This document shows, in pieces, positions 22,952 to 34,634 of a stretch of 64,000 bases of DNA. A model generated the notes under the pieces. That model worked only from the letters and a program-made list of their open reading frames with translations. It did no database searches and was not told the DNA's origin. The stretch is from Viridothelium virens. Lineage: Eukaryota > Ascomycota > Dothideomycetes > Trypetheliales > Trypetheliaceae. The stretch covers positions 124,001-188,000 of the forward strand of contig ML991810.1 of the NCBI GenBank assembly GCA_010094025.1. Reading direction: 5' to 3'. The first letter of the stretch is position 1. Each line of letters opens with the position of its first letter. The translations under genes and the position numbers were made by a program.

Positions 22952-24698
22952 ACCCGCCGCCCGCGCGCTCCTGACCCAGACTCAGATCCAACCTCGCGAC
23001 GCCGCCCTCCACGTCATCGAAATCAAAGCTATCACGCCCTTGCCGCAGATCCTCCGCCGCCATGTTCGCCAGGATGGGGGAGATCGGTGCTGCAGATACG
23101 GGGTTTGCAGCACTACTCGTCGATGTAGTTGCAACTTCAGAATGGAACCTGCCGATTCCTTTTGGCCGTGCCAGCGATGCGACGCCCGACGCTGGAGGCA
23201 GATTGAAGCGCAGTTCGCTGACAAGCACGCGAATGTCGGACATGCTGGCATTGGAGCCGCTGGAGATGGAGTGTCGACATGTGACGCTGCGGCCTGAGCC
23301 GCCGGTCGAGAACTGGCATTTTCCATCCCAAGGGCTGAGGAAGGCGTAACCTTTATCACTGGGCGTTGGGTTGGACGAGGGAAAGGAGCCGTGGGCTGAA
23401 GACGGGCGATTGGCGTAGCTGTGGGTTGCGGCGCGAGAGCCCTCGAGGTAGATGCGTCTCTCAAACGTGTTATTGTTGCTTTGACTCTTGCTTTGCTGGC
23501 TACTGGAGGAGTTCGGGCGATCGATGAATTTGTTATACCCCGGATTGGTAATTTCGACATACATTGGTGCTCCCATTCGCTTGTATTTTTCGGTTCGTGT
23601 TCCACTTTGCATTGTTTCGGAGGAGATCTCGGTAATGGGTGGGTCCGAAATCCTTCCTACATTCCATTGGGCTCCAGATGTTGGGTCTCTTCGAATAAGA
23701 GTTATTGAGGACTGCACACCTTCCTCGAGGTATTGGCTGGAATACGATCCAATTCGTGACGATATGGAAGGCCTTGAGACATCCTCTCGAGCGGTAGCGA
23801 ATCCACCATCTGTAACGAACGGCACAGAAAGATGATCACTGGGATAGGGAGGATTCGACCGACTCATTTGGGGCACACCACTTTCGGACTTCCATTGACG
23901 ATGACGTGGGGGTAGCGCTGGAGGAATATCTGGCATGGATAATGGGGCTCGAAACTCAGGCTGTACGTTCTCGACATTCGCAGGAACCACATTGAGATTG
24001 TCCACAGGTATAGCTGGAAGCGGACGTCCAGTCAAAGGTTTTCGTTGAACCTGACCAGCATCGATACTTGAACGAAAATCCACGTCATTGGGAGAAGAAG
24101 AAGCAATTGAAGAAGCAACGGGTTTTCGACCTAGTTTATGGATTTGCGAAGCGGGTTGTAACTGGGCCGTTTGTGAACGTTGTGGCATTGAGTGTAATGG
24201 TCTTCTTGGCAGTGATGGCGTTGTTCTTTCAGTTGTACTACTGCGCTCTCCAACAGCTGGTCTTCGGGGCAAAGGCGGTGCTTCCTTATCGACCAATGGT
24301 TGAGCATATTGCTCCTTCATAGCACCGTCTTGCTCTTCAATTTCCGACAAAGGTTGAGCATTTTGCTCCCTCTCAGCTACTAGCTGCTCCTCTCTTAACA
24401 ATACTTCGTCTTCGGGTTGTTCAATGTGAACATAATAGAGCGAGCTTTCTACATCTTGTGCACTGACGACTTTCTGCTTTGGCTTGAGCGGTGATAGAAA
24501 GACATCTGACATTGTTAGACTTAGAAACCACATATTCAATTTTGACCTAAGTATATTACCTTTGCTCCCTGGTACCCTGGCAATGTACAGCACCAACGGC
24601 GATCTCTCTTGCTCCGTAGGATTTCTCGGATAAGATGGCGGATTTGATGCAAGCGTCGTAAGCGACGAGAGCGAGCCAGCCTCAATCATTTCCGACAT
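22824..24698 (-). CDS. Conserved fungal protein of unknown function, about 606 aa
   Basis: Two exons, 24698-24560 and 24505-22824. The 54-nt intron (donor GTAATA, acceptor GTCAG) would also be readable in frame, but removing it joins VPGSK to DVFLSPLKPK cleanly, and the segment has a TCTAAC branch site. I use the ATG at 24698 (MSEMIEAGSLSSL). The middle is long, disordered and Pro/Ser-rich (several PPLPRRP-like SH3-ligand motifs near residues 150-190 and PPALPPRHR later). The C-terminal half is more ordered: APMYVEITNPGYNKFIDR, then the aromatic block GYAFLSPWDGKCQFSTGGSG, and a final helix LILWDEGLKMMDLLVAANVA. These blocks look conserved in ascomycetes, but I cannot name the family. The Pro-rich motifs suggest SH3 partners in polarity or endocytosis; that is inference. 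Confidence 0.65.
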   Translation of the reverse strand: MSEMIEAGSLSSLTTLASNPPSYPRNPTEQERSPLVLYIARVPGSKGNILRSKLNMWFLSLTMSDVFLSPLKPKQKVVSAQDVESSLYYVHIEQPEDEVLLREEQLVAEREQNAQPLSEIEEQDGAMKEQYAQPLVDKEAPPLPRRPAVGERSSTTERTTPSLPRRPLHSMPQRSQTAQLQPASQIHKLGRKPVASSIASSSPNDVDFRSSIDAGQVQRKPLTGRPLPAIPVDNLNVVPANVENVQPEFRAPLSMPDIPPALPPRHRQWKSESGVPQMSRSNPPYPSDHLSVPFVTDGGFATAREDVSRPSISSRIGSYSSQYLEEGVQSSITLIRRDPTSGAQWNVGRISDPPITEISSETMQSGTRTEKYKRMGAPMYVEITNPGYNKFIDRPNSSSSQQSKSQSNNNTFERRIYLEGSRAATHSYANRPSSAHGSFPSSNPTPSDKGYAFLSPWDGKCQFSTGGSGRSVTCRHSISSGSNASMSDIRVLVSELRFNLPPASGVASLARPKGIGRFHSEVATTSTSSAANPVSAAPISPILANMAAEDLRQGRDSFDFDDVEGGVARLDLSLGQERAGGGFSGKQAKLGKLILWDEGLKMMDLLVAANVALWCRAYGSVEPR

Positions 24699-25186
24699 TT
24701 CGCATGCAATGTGTCTGTTGACTAGTCCTCGACTCAAGCTTTATGAAAGTGAGTGACAATATGCACAAGTCTATCACTTGAACTTGTGTTTCTCCCGCCA
24801 GGATCTCTATATTAGAGAAAGCACAAGCGCAAAGCCCATGGTCACGTCCTCAGTTCTGCAGAGTAGCAAAAGCTACAGAGTGACCAGTCTCCAAACCGAC
24901 CACAGCCTTGTAGTAAGTGGATGCCTCTTCGTGGCTGAGTCGTCACTTTGCTCGGTGAATGATGCATGCCAGCGAGTCTCACAGATCTCTCCACGGCGAG
25001 AAAGGCGACAGATTAGTGCGACTCAGGATCTTGACGCTTGAGCAAGATAATGTGTCCAGCAATGATCTGGTCTAGTGACTTAGGTTGTGTTACTTTTGTG
25101 TTGGTGATGTGTAGGATCTGAGTGGCATGGCTAGGTGCAAACAGCAGCCAAACTTGCCGAAATTAAGTCTTCCGTCATCCCACAAA

Positions 25187-25212
25187 ATATCCGCATCCGC
25201 ATCCGCATCCCA
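25187..25212. repeat. Hexanucleotide repeat (atccgc)4
   Basis: About four tandem atccgc units in the promoter or 5' leader of SURF6, ending about 48 bp before its start codon. Confidence 0.85.
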
Positions 25213-25259
25213 CTTTAACGATCTCGACATCATAGACCCAGTACTTGCCAGTTCACACC

Positions 25260-27058
25260 ATGGCTGACGATGAGCTAGAAGTAATTTTTTGCCCGGGCTG
25301 CTCGTATTATGATGGTGATGCTAAATAATTTTCTTCTAGGCACGGCTGGAAAGCCATGCCCGAGCTTTTGACGGGCTAATGTCTCTCATACCAGCGAAGA
25401 GTTACTATGCAACAGACAATAGCGTACGACATGCCAGATCAACGCGTCTCTCGAACGAAACCAGCTAATCACAGAATTGACTGCTGCAGGATCAATGGCA
25501 ACGCAAAAAGCAGACCAAAGAGCAGAAAAAAGCAGCTCGGAAAGAGAAACTGAAGCCAGAGAATCAAAAGAGTGCCAAAGATATCTTGGATGAGAATGAG
25601 CGGAAGAGGAAAAGAGAAATGGAGCAAGAAGAAGAGGATGAACCACTTGATTTGAACAATCCCTCTTTGGAAAAGCCCAAGGAGGGTATGAAGCCTCCGA
25701 AGAAACGGAAAGTGGCAAACAATTCAGAGTCAAGAAGTGGTACCCAAGCAAATAATGACGGCAACGGTGGGCATCCTGGTGATAATACAAAGGGAAACAA
25801 AGCGGATAAGCGAAAGGAGAAGCGGAAAGTAAAAGCTGAAAAGGCTGCTCGCAAGCACGAAAAGGCAGAGGTAAAAAAAGCTCGCAAACAGGAGGAGCAG
25901 CTCGCCGAAGTTTCTAAGGTAGATGAAGACAAATTAGAAGCTGGTGGAGACGACGAACCCTTGGCCGACGTTGGAGATGCAGACATGGAGGGTTTTAATC
26001 TGGAGGGTATTACAGAGGGCATCGAGCATGAATCCCATTCCTCGGTTACGCCCACCTCAGCACCAGAGACTCCACAATCACCAAAACCTCATTCTACTTC
26101 GTCTTCAATATCATCAATCATTCCTCCTTCAACCGCTGATCCCTCCGAGATACCTCAATCTAAAGAATCTACTACGAAGACGTCAGACCCCTCTGCAATT
26201 GCATCTACATCTATACCTCCATCGAGTGGGGCCTCGGACGCGCCAAGCGATCAATCTACATTCGACAAGCCCAAACGCAAAAAGCTTCCGTCAGGCTCCG
26301 AAATCAACACTGAACTCCTCCGCGCTCGCCTGAAAACCCGCATCGACGCCCTCCGCGCCGCCCGCAAAGCCGACGGTCCAGACGGCCAACCCGCCCGCAA
26401 CCGTCAGGAGCTTCTCGAGCAGCGCCGGCGCAAAGAAGAAGAGCGTCGGCAGCGCAAGAAAGAAATGCGCAAGCAGCAAAAAGAAGCCGAAGAAGCCGCC
26501 GCTGCCGCTCAATCCTCCTCCCAAGGCAAAGCGTCAGCCGCCAAAAACCAAACCCCGGGCAAGGAACCCGAGACTAACTTCTCCTACGGCAACATCCGCT
26601 TCGACGACGGCGCCCGCCTCGACCCCTCCCTCTCTACTTTACTCCCGAATCCCACCGCCACGAAGAAGAAAGGTCCCTCCGACCCGAAGACCGCGCTCAC
26701 AGCCGCGCAGAACAAAGCCTCGCGTCTTGCTGGCCTTGATGCCGCGACGCGGGCTGATATTGATGAGAAGGATAGCTGGCTGAATGCGCGGAAGCGGGTG
26801 CATGGTGAGAAGTCGCTGGATGATGCGAAATTGCTGGCGAAGACGGTGCGGCGGAAGGAGAAGGGCAAGGCGAAGAGCGCGAAAGAGTGGGGGGAGCGGG
26901 AGGAAGGGGTTAGGAAGGGGAAGGAGGCACGGCAGCGGAGGAGGGAGGATAATTTGAGGAAGAGGAAGGAGGGGAAGGGGGTGAAAGGGAAGGGAGGGGT
27001 AGCGAAGAAGAAGAAGGGGGGGAAGAGGCCGGGGTTTGAGGGCAGATTTAAGACGTAG
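25260..27058 (+). CDS. SURF6/Rrp14 ribosome-biogenesis protein, 557 aa
   Basis: Three exons: 25260-25280, 25340-25423 and 25490-27058, with introns of 59 and 66 nt. The first exon codes for only seven residues (MADDELE), the second for ARLESHARAFDGLMSLIPAK, the N-terminal SURF6 motif, and the third continues with DQWQRKKQTKEQKKAARKEK. The C-terminal SURF6 domain starts near residue 330 (TNFSYGNIRFDDGARL) and goes on through an Ala/Lys-rich helix with DSWLNARKRVHGEKSLDDAK to the end EGRFKT. The protein is very rich in Lys, Arg and Glu and forms long charged helices, as expected for a nucleolar rRNA-binding factor of 40S and 60S assembly. The tiny first exon makes automatic start prediction prone to error. 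Confidence 0.92.
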
Positions 27059-28632
27059 GTGGGTGGGGACGAGTGCTGTTGGGGTGGGGGAAGTTGCTTG
27101 GTTGATAGTGAGAGGGAGACATAGCGTGCGAATTGAAGTATGACCTACTGCTGGCAGGTTTTAGCTGGTGTGATGGAAATGACTATCGGATACAAAGACC
27201 GTCGAGGACTGTAGCATGGAAGAAATGGAAAGTGAATGGCTTTACTGGCTCATGGAAGGAACGTGGCATTTTTGTACAAATTTAGCTACAACGCAGTCTC
27301 GCCCACCACAAGTGGATAATTGATAAAGCACCATAGCAAGTTCTAGAACTGCAGCATCAGCTCGGAATGCATAACTAGTGAATGCCTTCAAGAAAGTGAG
27401 ACTCTGAATCTGATTATGACTCTGTTAAGATTTCTGCGAGCCTAGCCCATGCAGTAAGGCCTGACAAACGATGCCTACGACAGGTACACTCCTGTTGATA
27501 CCCAACTGAGAAGAAATAGCAAATTTTATTGAGTGAGTTTGACCATGTTGCTGGGATTGTCCAGGCGCGTCTCTCACTGACGGCGATGTAGATGTTCTCC
27601 TCAAATGCCAATCAAAAAATTTGAACGGTCTTCGTTGAGTAGAACTCTGACTTTACGCGAGCGCTTTTGCTCGCTTGAACCGTAGATACGTGTCCAGGAA
27701 GTCGCGTACAATGTTCTTGAGTGAGAGAAACTCACCAAGATCGTGGCCATCTCGGCGATTCAAGCCAGAGAGCAGGAGGCAGTCCTGGCGATAGAGCCGC
27801 TTCTAGCGAGACAGGTGCAGCAGGAAGGCCACTTGTAGCTCATGAGAAGACGTCGAGTGGTTTCTTGAGAGACAATCCTATCCAGTAATGCTTCAACTTC
27901 ACATCTACGCGTAGTGTGCGTCTAGGATAATTTTTAGTCCTCTTCCCCAGAGTCCTGCGCAAGGCAGAAGCAATGTTGAAAAAGAATAGGTTCTCCGTAG
28001 AGTATGTCATCAAAAATTCCCTGCCGATCCGAAGACCAACAGAAGCGGTCATGGTAGTAGTTTTCAACTAGCAAAAATCATGGCTCAGACGAATCTTCAC
28101 TGCCGATGATAATGCCCGAGCACCAGGATGAAGAAGGAAAGTGTAGGTTGGAGGGTGGGACGAGGTTATGTAGACAGCGGAAGCCGCTAGGCACTAGCGT
28201 AATTACATAAGCTGAGCCTTGATTTTGGTGAGCGGGTGGAGCCAAAGACTGCCCGAGGTGACTCACTAAAATCACGTGCCGACTGCTGCCTGCGATCACG
28301 TGAAATGCTCACGCCCTAATCGGACTCTCAGTATTCGATGATATCTTCCCATTCAATGGGGTGTCAAAGCTTAATAACGTGTCACTCAGCATGGCCTTCA
28401 CATAGCATATAAAGATGATGGAGAAAAGTCTTCCCATACTACGCGCATATCTGGTATCATACTCAAATTGACACAAACACATCCGCCTCTCCAACTTCCT
28501 CTGCCAGGCCAATTGCTAGCAGAGCGCTCCATACCCACTCTGCAAGATTCTATCCACTCTAAAGTCCCACCATCTTCCTCTTCCAAGTCAATGTCCCAAA
28601 TCTCCTCCCTCTTGCCCAATCTCTCCAACACT
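27059..28632. other. 1.6-kb spacer between SURF6 and SNF5 with a possible 2EXR remnant
   Basis: The two flanking genes converge here. A minus-strand open frame near 28067-27840 contains MTYSTENLFFFNIASALRRT, which resembles the central block of 2EXR/F-box-like fungal proteins; it is too short to call. Two CACGTG E-boxes lie 24 bp apart at 28273 and 28297. Confidence 0.35.
28273..28302. promoter_or_regulatory. Paired CACGTG E-boxes
   Basis: Two perfect CACGTG hexamers at 28273-28278 and 28297-28302. They are candidate sites for bHLH factors of the Cbf1/USF type. No gene start that they would obviously serve is visible within a few hundred bases, so the role is unclear. Confidence 0.3.
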
Positions 28633-31541
28633 TCACCCCGTCCTCCGCGCCACATTGTTCAAGTGCTGCCGATTCTTAAGATGCACTTCGAAGTTCTCGA
28701 CGGGGAAATTATACAGTCGGCCAGGACAGTCGTTGCACTTGATCTTGGGCACGTACTGCCACTTGACGCGGCCCGCCTCCTGCTCCGCCTGTAGCTGCTC
28801 CTGCTTGATGGGCTCGTTGGTCGCAGTTGAGATCGGTGAGTACCGCATGAGGGGTTCGAAGCGGTCGCTCGGATAACGAGGCGCGAGAGAGGCGAGAGCG
28901 GTGACGAGGTGTGGGGGTGGAGGCTAGAAGCAAGAGAATAAGGTCAGCTCGGACTGAGATGATGTGTGTTTGATGAGTTTGGAAGGTTCAAAGTAAGTGG
29001 AACGGAGGACTTTTCCTTCTAATTTGATTTGGCGCCTTGGCTTTTACGCGATTCACATCTTTGAAGTGCAACATTTGGAGGAAATTTAGTAAAGTGACAT
29101 AGATAAGCGAAAGAGAGTATGTATAGTATGTGCATCAATAGGCAGAGCTCCTCATCTCTAGGTCGAGTCTGCTACTTTGCGAATGATCCACTCTCCGATT
29201 AGAAAGACAAATAGTTCTGACGTACCGGAGGAGGTCCACCACTTGGCGGATTCGTTGCATCCACCCTTCCTTCCGGCGTATACGTCCAATTTCCACCGTT
29301 TTGCTGCGGTGCTGGAGGAACCTGTGTAGGCGCAGGCGTTGAACTTGCATCTCGATCATTTCCACTCGTATTCAAGCTTGGTACCTGCAGATGTGACTGC
29401 TGTTGCTGAACTCCTGGGGTCGTAGGGGGCGGTGGCATATCACCCCGTTGCGGTGTATTCCGCGCCGGCGTGGAGGATTGCGAGCCGACGAGCGGAGTAT
29501 TGGATTGTTGGGTCTGGGAATGGCTTGAGTTTGTATGACTCTGTTGTTGCTGCTCTCGTTGTCTCTGCTGTTGCTGCAACTGCTGTAGCTCGCGCTCCTT
29601 CGCCCTCGCTTTTTGCTCTCGGTTCCAACGACGGTATTTCTCTCTTGGAATCCTCAACTTGAGTAGTAGCGATGGAGGGCCGTCTGGATCTCGGCTCTCT
29701 TCTCGACCAATGTCATGACTTAGTCCAGTGCGTCGACTTGTCCGTGTTTCGTGATGATGTGGTGTCAATTGTTGAGAGATTTCGGGAGTAGCTGACCGTC
29801 CCATCACGTTGGTACGAATTGCTGCTTGAGCCGCAGATGCCGCACCACGCATGCCGCGAGTTCGTCCTGACTGGGGTAAAGAGGGGCCAGGAGACTCAGG
29901 GGCAGAATCTTCGCTTTCAAAATCGTCTGAATCGTCGCCATCATCACCACGGCCAGCGCCGGACCGTCTTCCTCGGCCGGATTGACGAGAGTATCGATAG
30001 ATTCGCGCATCCTCCACGGTTTCTGAGGCACCAGGGAGGACGGACGATACGACCAGAGATCGCACCGTCTTTTGGCGGTCTTTAAGGTCAGGAAGAGCTG
30101 GGCCACCGCGACGATTGACTGAGCGCTTTTGTCGCCTCTGTTCACGCATCAAAGATAGCTCCGTCCTTTCGAAGTCTGCCTCAGTAAGCTCGTAAAGGTA
30201 AGGACCATATTCTTTTGCGGCCTGGACGGGTCGGAAGACAGAAGGTACGGGTGAAGGTAAGAAGCCATCTCGTAAGTCAGAATCTTCAATTGGACGACCA
30301 TCGAATGGATGGTTGGTGATGTAGAGGCTTCGCGTATAGAGTTGAATTTGCTCCCGAATGTTGTGTGCAATTGCAGTGACAAACTCTCCAGAAAGCGAAA
30401 GATCGCGTGCCATCTGTCTCGCAAATTCTTCAGGAGAGTTTCCTGGATCATTTATGTCCCACTCAAATTGGTCGACCAGCTCAAGAGTGCCGATAGTAAT
30501 GTCAAGTTTTATCAGTATTCGCATCTCATCGTTCTTATGCGCGTAGTATGGAAGGTAAGGGTCAGCGGCTTCGTCGGCAATGTAACAATGAGGATAGAAG
30601 TCCTGTAATTGTTCTTGGATCTCATGTTGAACCTGTCGAGAGAGGACCGGAAAAGTCTCCGGCGGCAGATTAAAGTCTTCTACCAGAGTCTCCGCAAATA
30701 CTTCCGGTGGGACGGTCCTATCATTTAAGTTCCATGTAAAAGTGTCCCGCAACTTGATCCTATCAAACTCGATATCTAACCGCAGAGGCACCAGCTCTTC
30801 TGCCATATCCGCCTGAGTTGCTAATTCTTTACGAGGTATTCGAAGCTCTCGAGCCCTTCTATTTCCGGGTCTCTTCCGCTGGAAAGGGTATTTAATGAGG
30901 GCAGGAAGGTGCGCCTGGTGAGGTCTTTCATTTGTAGCGCCGTTGCCATAGCCAGCATAGCCATATCCAAATACAGACCCCGGATTCATCCTCCGTGCGC
31001 GGGCTATATCCCCCTGTGTGAACTCCTCCAGATCTTTTGTCTTGGACTCCAACGAAGCTGCGCGTATTTTGTCGTGCTCATTCATAGCAGCATAATGAAG
31101 ATGATCCCGCTGCTGATACGTTTCAAGATGGATTCGATCCCTTCTTGAGGCGCCATCGCTTTCCGCTGTAGCGGATTGAGCCGGAATGCGTGAGCCTGAT
31201 CGTGAGCGTTTCCTCGTCATCGCGACTCCATTGACGGCCTTCCCAGGGGGTTTCGATAGTCCATCACTGCGCTGAGGAGAGTTTTGATTGGATGCCGAAG
31301 TCGCATTGACCCCAGCGGCTTCCATGACTGCCTTGGCCTTTTGCTTTCCCTCTCGTATTGCTTCCCTCCCATCGAAATGTGCGCTTGTGACATTTTCTAC
31401 CGAAGAATTGGCGGGGGCACCAGGCTGTTGGACTGAGCCTTCTCTCCGTGTTCCGTTTGCTGAAAATGATTGCGCGTTAGGGTCTTGGGAGGAAGAATCG
31501 GAGTTCTGAGGGGCGGCGACTGAGTTAGTGGGAGCAGCCAT
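28633..31541 (-). CDS. SNF5: SNF5/SMARCB1 chromatin-remodelling subunit, 868 aa
   Basis: Exon 1 31541-29226 and exon 2 28923-28633. The 302-nt intron (GTACGT donor, CTTCTAG acceptor) is the longest in the window; splicing joins SGGPPP to [20 protein letters not shown] in phase. Two SNF5 repeats occupy residues about 250-440: [20 protein letters not shown] followed by [12 protein letters not shown], and [20 protein letters not shown] followed by [12 protein letters not shown]. The region before it is disordered and the region after it is Gln-rich (near residues 645-670). The second exon encodes the conserved fungal tail with [13 protein letters not shown] and [13 protein letters not shown]. 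The protein is a core subunit of SWI/SNF- or RSC-type nucleosome remodellers in the nucleus. Filamentous fungi usually have one such gene, so it could serve as SNF5 or Sfh1. Confidence 0.93.
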
Positions 31542-32705
31542 AGGAGGACAATGTTCAGGAAGGAGGTCGCAGTATGATAGAGGCCCGCCACAGGCGTAGC
31601 CCGATCAACGGCGCTTGGTGGAGGCTTCTTAAAACATTGACATTCTGCCATGATAATGTTAGCTGAGAAGAAGGGGAGGTCTGATGTTGTCGCGTAGTAC
31701 GGGATGGTGGATAGAGCAGCACCACAGTAGACGCGGCGCCATCGGACGCTCAGCCCCGGTAACAACAGTGAGGACGCAGAGGAGACAGGGAAGGGGTGTC
31801 AGAAGAAGCGAAAGGAATGTGTACATACCAAACCAGTGAGACGCGCGTGTCCACGATCGAGACTCGGCGGGTCTGTTTGGCTTCTGGAAACAAGTGCCGA
31901 GGGAGAGGATCAGAAAGGGGGCGGAGCGCGACACAGGTCACAGCCAGCGGAGCTTCCTCCGGATAGGTAGAGTAGTGACGGCTGACAGCGGAGTGAAATA
32001 CCACAGCGGATGAGATTCGCCGGTGGGTTCCGGCCGTCTACCTTTGGAATGCAAGGTCGTATCGCGGTGAGTAGCTGAACAGGGGCGGGAGGGATTAGCT
32101 TATTAGTGCGCGCCAATCGACCATTGGGTTATGTTACGCAACACCAAATCCGTCTGAAACACACAAATCCGATATAGCGCAGAGCCTCGAGATTTTACAC
32201 CAGGATTTGCCAGTCGCAGAGCATACCTATACAGTGAATGTTCTAGGCTGACTCTGGACGTTTCAACTAGGTACCTTGCCTGTACGCGGCTCGTCACGTG
32301 GAACAGAATCCATACCTGATATTTGACTAATTGCTAACTACGGCGTACAAGCTGCATTTTGGAAAAGAGGACAACCATTGTCAAGCCATGTACATCAAGT
32401 GAAGCTCCACGCTAAACCCACACAAACCGAACACCCAAGTCTCGTGCAAAGAAGGAATCTAGATTTTCCCACCTCCACAGGCCAGGAACCTCTCAAGTGC
32501 CTGCCTTGATCCTTTTCTCCAGGCCTGGAGATTTCCGGTTCTCTTCCGTGTCGTATTTCCACGACGGAGCGATTACATTGACAAGCCGTAGATAAATATT
32601 CAGGGAATGATAATGGTAAGATGAGAGGCAGCAAGAATTTCAGGCCAAGTGCGAACCGCTCCTCCGGATCCCGTTAGAAAAGATGAAGGTTGTAACAGAT
32701 CTCCC
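31542..32705. other. Spacer upstream of SNF5
   Basis: No gene supported. It must hold the SNF5 promoter and probably a long 5' leader, as well as the 3' end of the VPS74 transcript. One CACGTG lies near 32295. Several minus-strand open frames lack domains and are not called. Confidence 0.45.
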
Positions 32706-34035
32706 TTAGAGTAGTGAATCAAGTCGAGTGAATACGCTCAAACAAGCCGCAACTACCTGTTGAATCATTAGCATGCATTATTCTCTCCTCAACAGGACCG
32801 GGTAGGACTCACCTCCAACTGCAGATCCTTATCCTTTTCCCCACACTGGGTGATCTCCTCCTGAATCGCTTGGCCTAAATTCGCCCCCACAGACGCACTC
32901 CCTCCAGACCTCCTCGCAAATGGATACTGACTGTATTCCGCCAATAGCTCATCCACCTGCGCAAATGCCCTTTCCCGACTCTCGTGCCCCAAGCTTGCTA
33001 GCGCATTTTCAAGCACGTTCGCCGCGTACGCTGCACACACCATTGTGATAGTGCGCAGATAGCGGAAGTCCATACCTTCGGGTAAGAACTGCGATGGGGG
33101 TAGCACGACGGTACGGTTGGTAAGGACATTCCGAACGCGCCGGCGGATTTCGTCTTTGGCGCCACCGTCGGCCACAGGATGTGTGGCCATGTCGAAGAGG
33201 AGAAAGTTGCGTTTTTCGGTGCGAAGGATGCCTTTGTCGACGAGGCCTTTAGCGAGGCGTTCGCGAACTTGTTTGAGTTGATAGCCAATTTTCATGAGAT
33301 TCCAGGTTTCCCCTGTAAAGAAAGACAGTCCCGTTAGCCACCGATGTAAGATGGTGTTGACGTCGTAGTGTCATCGTATCACTGATGTAGAAAACTTACC
33401 GCTCATCAAATCAATCCAGGAGCTCACGCTCATCTTTTCACTACTCTTCATCATCTTCAATGCTTCATCCAGCAGTACCTCACCCGTCAGCGTATCATCA
33501 ATGACTTCGATAATCCGATCCGCGAGTGGGAATCGCCGTCTCGAAGAGTCCTTTTGCATGCTCACTCTCCCTCGGAATGCCAGTTCGATGACTATGCATC
33601 CACGTAACGCGTACGAAATGTTATCGTTCCAAAAAGACAGGTAGCCCTGCCAAATGAGTCTATCAGCCTTCTGTCCCTTGGTAGCCTGTATAGTCTCGTG
33701 TCCCTTATCGCCGCTTCCAACTCCCCTTCCAGCAGAGCCAAATAGCGAAGAGTTCCTACCTGCTTATCCTTTAGCCCCATCAGTAACACCTCCTCCATCA
33801 GCGTCAGCTTCGGCTGCTTTCTCCTCTCCGCACTCTCACTGATATCCCTCGGATCAAATGCAATCTTGTGTCCGTTTTCACTACTTTCATAGCTCGTCTC
33901 GGGTCCGCCGCCGTTCACTTCCGGCCGCCTGGGAGCGGGTGAGGAGACCCTAGAACCATCGTTTTCGTCATCGCCATCCGTAGAGGGACCACCGCCCGCG
34001 CCTCGGCGGCGGGTGAGGCCTGAGGTCGATGCCAT
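32706..34035 (-). CDS. VPS74: VPS74/GOLPH3 Golgi phosphatidylinositol-4-phosphate effector, 357 aa
   Basis: Four exons: 34035-33760, 33646-33400, 33312-32813 and 32756-32706, with introns of 113, 87 and 56 nt; all phases close. The last exon encodes [17 protein letters not shown] chose ATG 34035 because the longer open frame upstream lacks an ATG. After a disordered N-terminus with an Arg-rich motif ([10 protein letters not shown]), the GPP34 domain starts near residue 75: [57 protein letters not shown] and [15 protein letters not shown]. The beta-hairpin used for tetramerisation reads [20 protein letters not shown]. The protein binds PI4P on Golgi membranes and the tails of glycosyltransferases, keeping them in the Golgi through COPI. 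Confidence 0.93.
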
Positions 34036-34634
34036 TGTGGTTCCTCGACCGAGATTGGAATTTTGAAAGGGCACAGGCGCAAGAAAGGGTGTTGCAGAGC
34101 GTGTTTATTTCCTGGAGAAACAGGGGGGAGACCCCAGATTAGGGCGGTAATTTGCTACCTGTAAGATGTGGGATGGAGGACGACGCAAAAGCTGAGAAAG
34201 AATTTCCGAGTTTACTGGCAGACGAGAGGAGGAGCGATCGTGTGTAGCGTTGGGGCCACTGTCATTTCAAGTATTCTGCAGTCAGGATGAAGTTGGACAA
34301 GAGTCGCGTGTTGGGCTGTAGTATTGGGAAGTTCAGGTAGGTTGCAGCTTGTGGTCGTGTGGCTTTCTGAACGTTGGCAATGATGGGCCGCGGTGCGGGA
34401 CGCCGCTCTGCAGGGATCCCACTGCCTTGTCTTTTGGTGTTAGGATCAGCCAACTATTAAGGCTAATGACTCTAACAGAAAATCGGACTGCTGGATATTT
34501 GAAATTGAATTGTACAAGATGTGAGATTGGCAGGTTTCAGAGATCTAGGTATATATACAGGTGTTTCTACGAACGTCCTTCTCACGCGCTTGCTCCCGTT
34601 TTCAATTCATCCCCTATACGTGAAACTCCTGTGC

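Noticed and set aside
25564-26868. Minus-strand open frames opposite SURF6
   Set aside because: Shadows of a Lys/Glu/Ser-rich gene; no start context or domain.
31397-32297. Minus-strand open frames upstream of SNF5
   Set aside because: No domain and poor starts; they lie in the likely promoter and 5' leader of SNF5.
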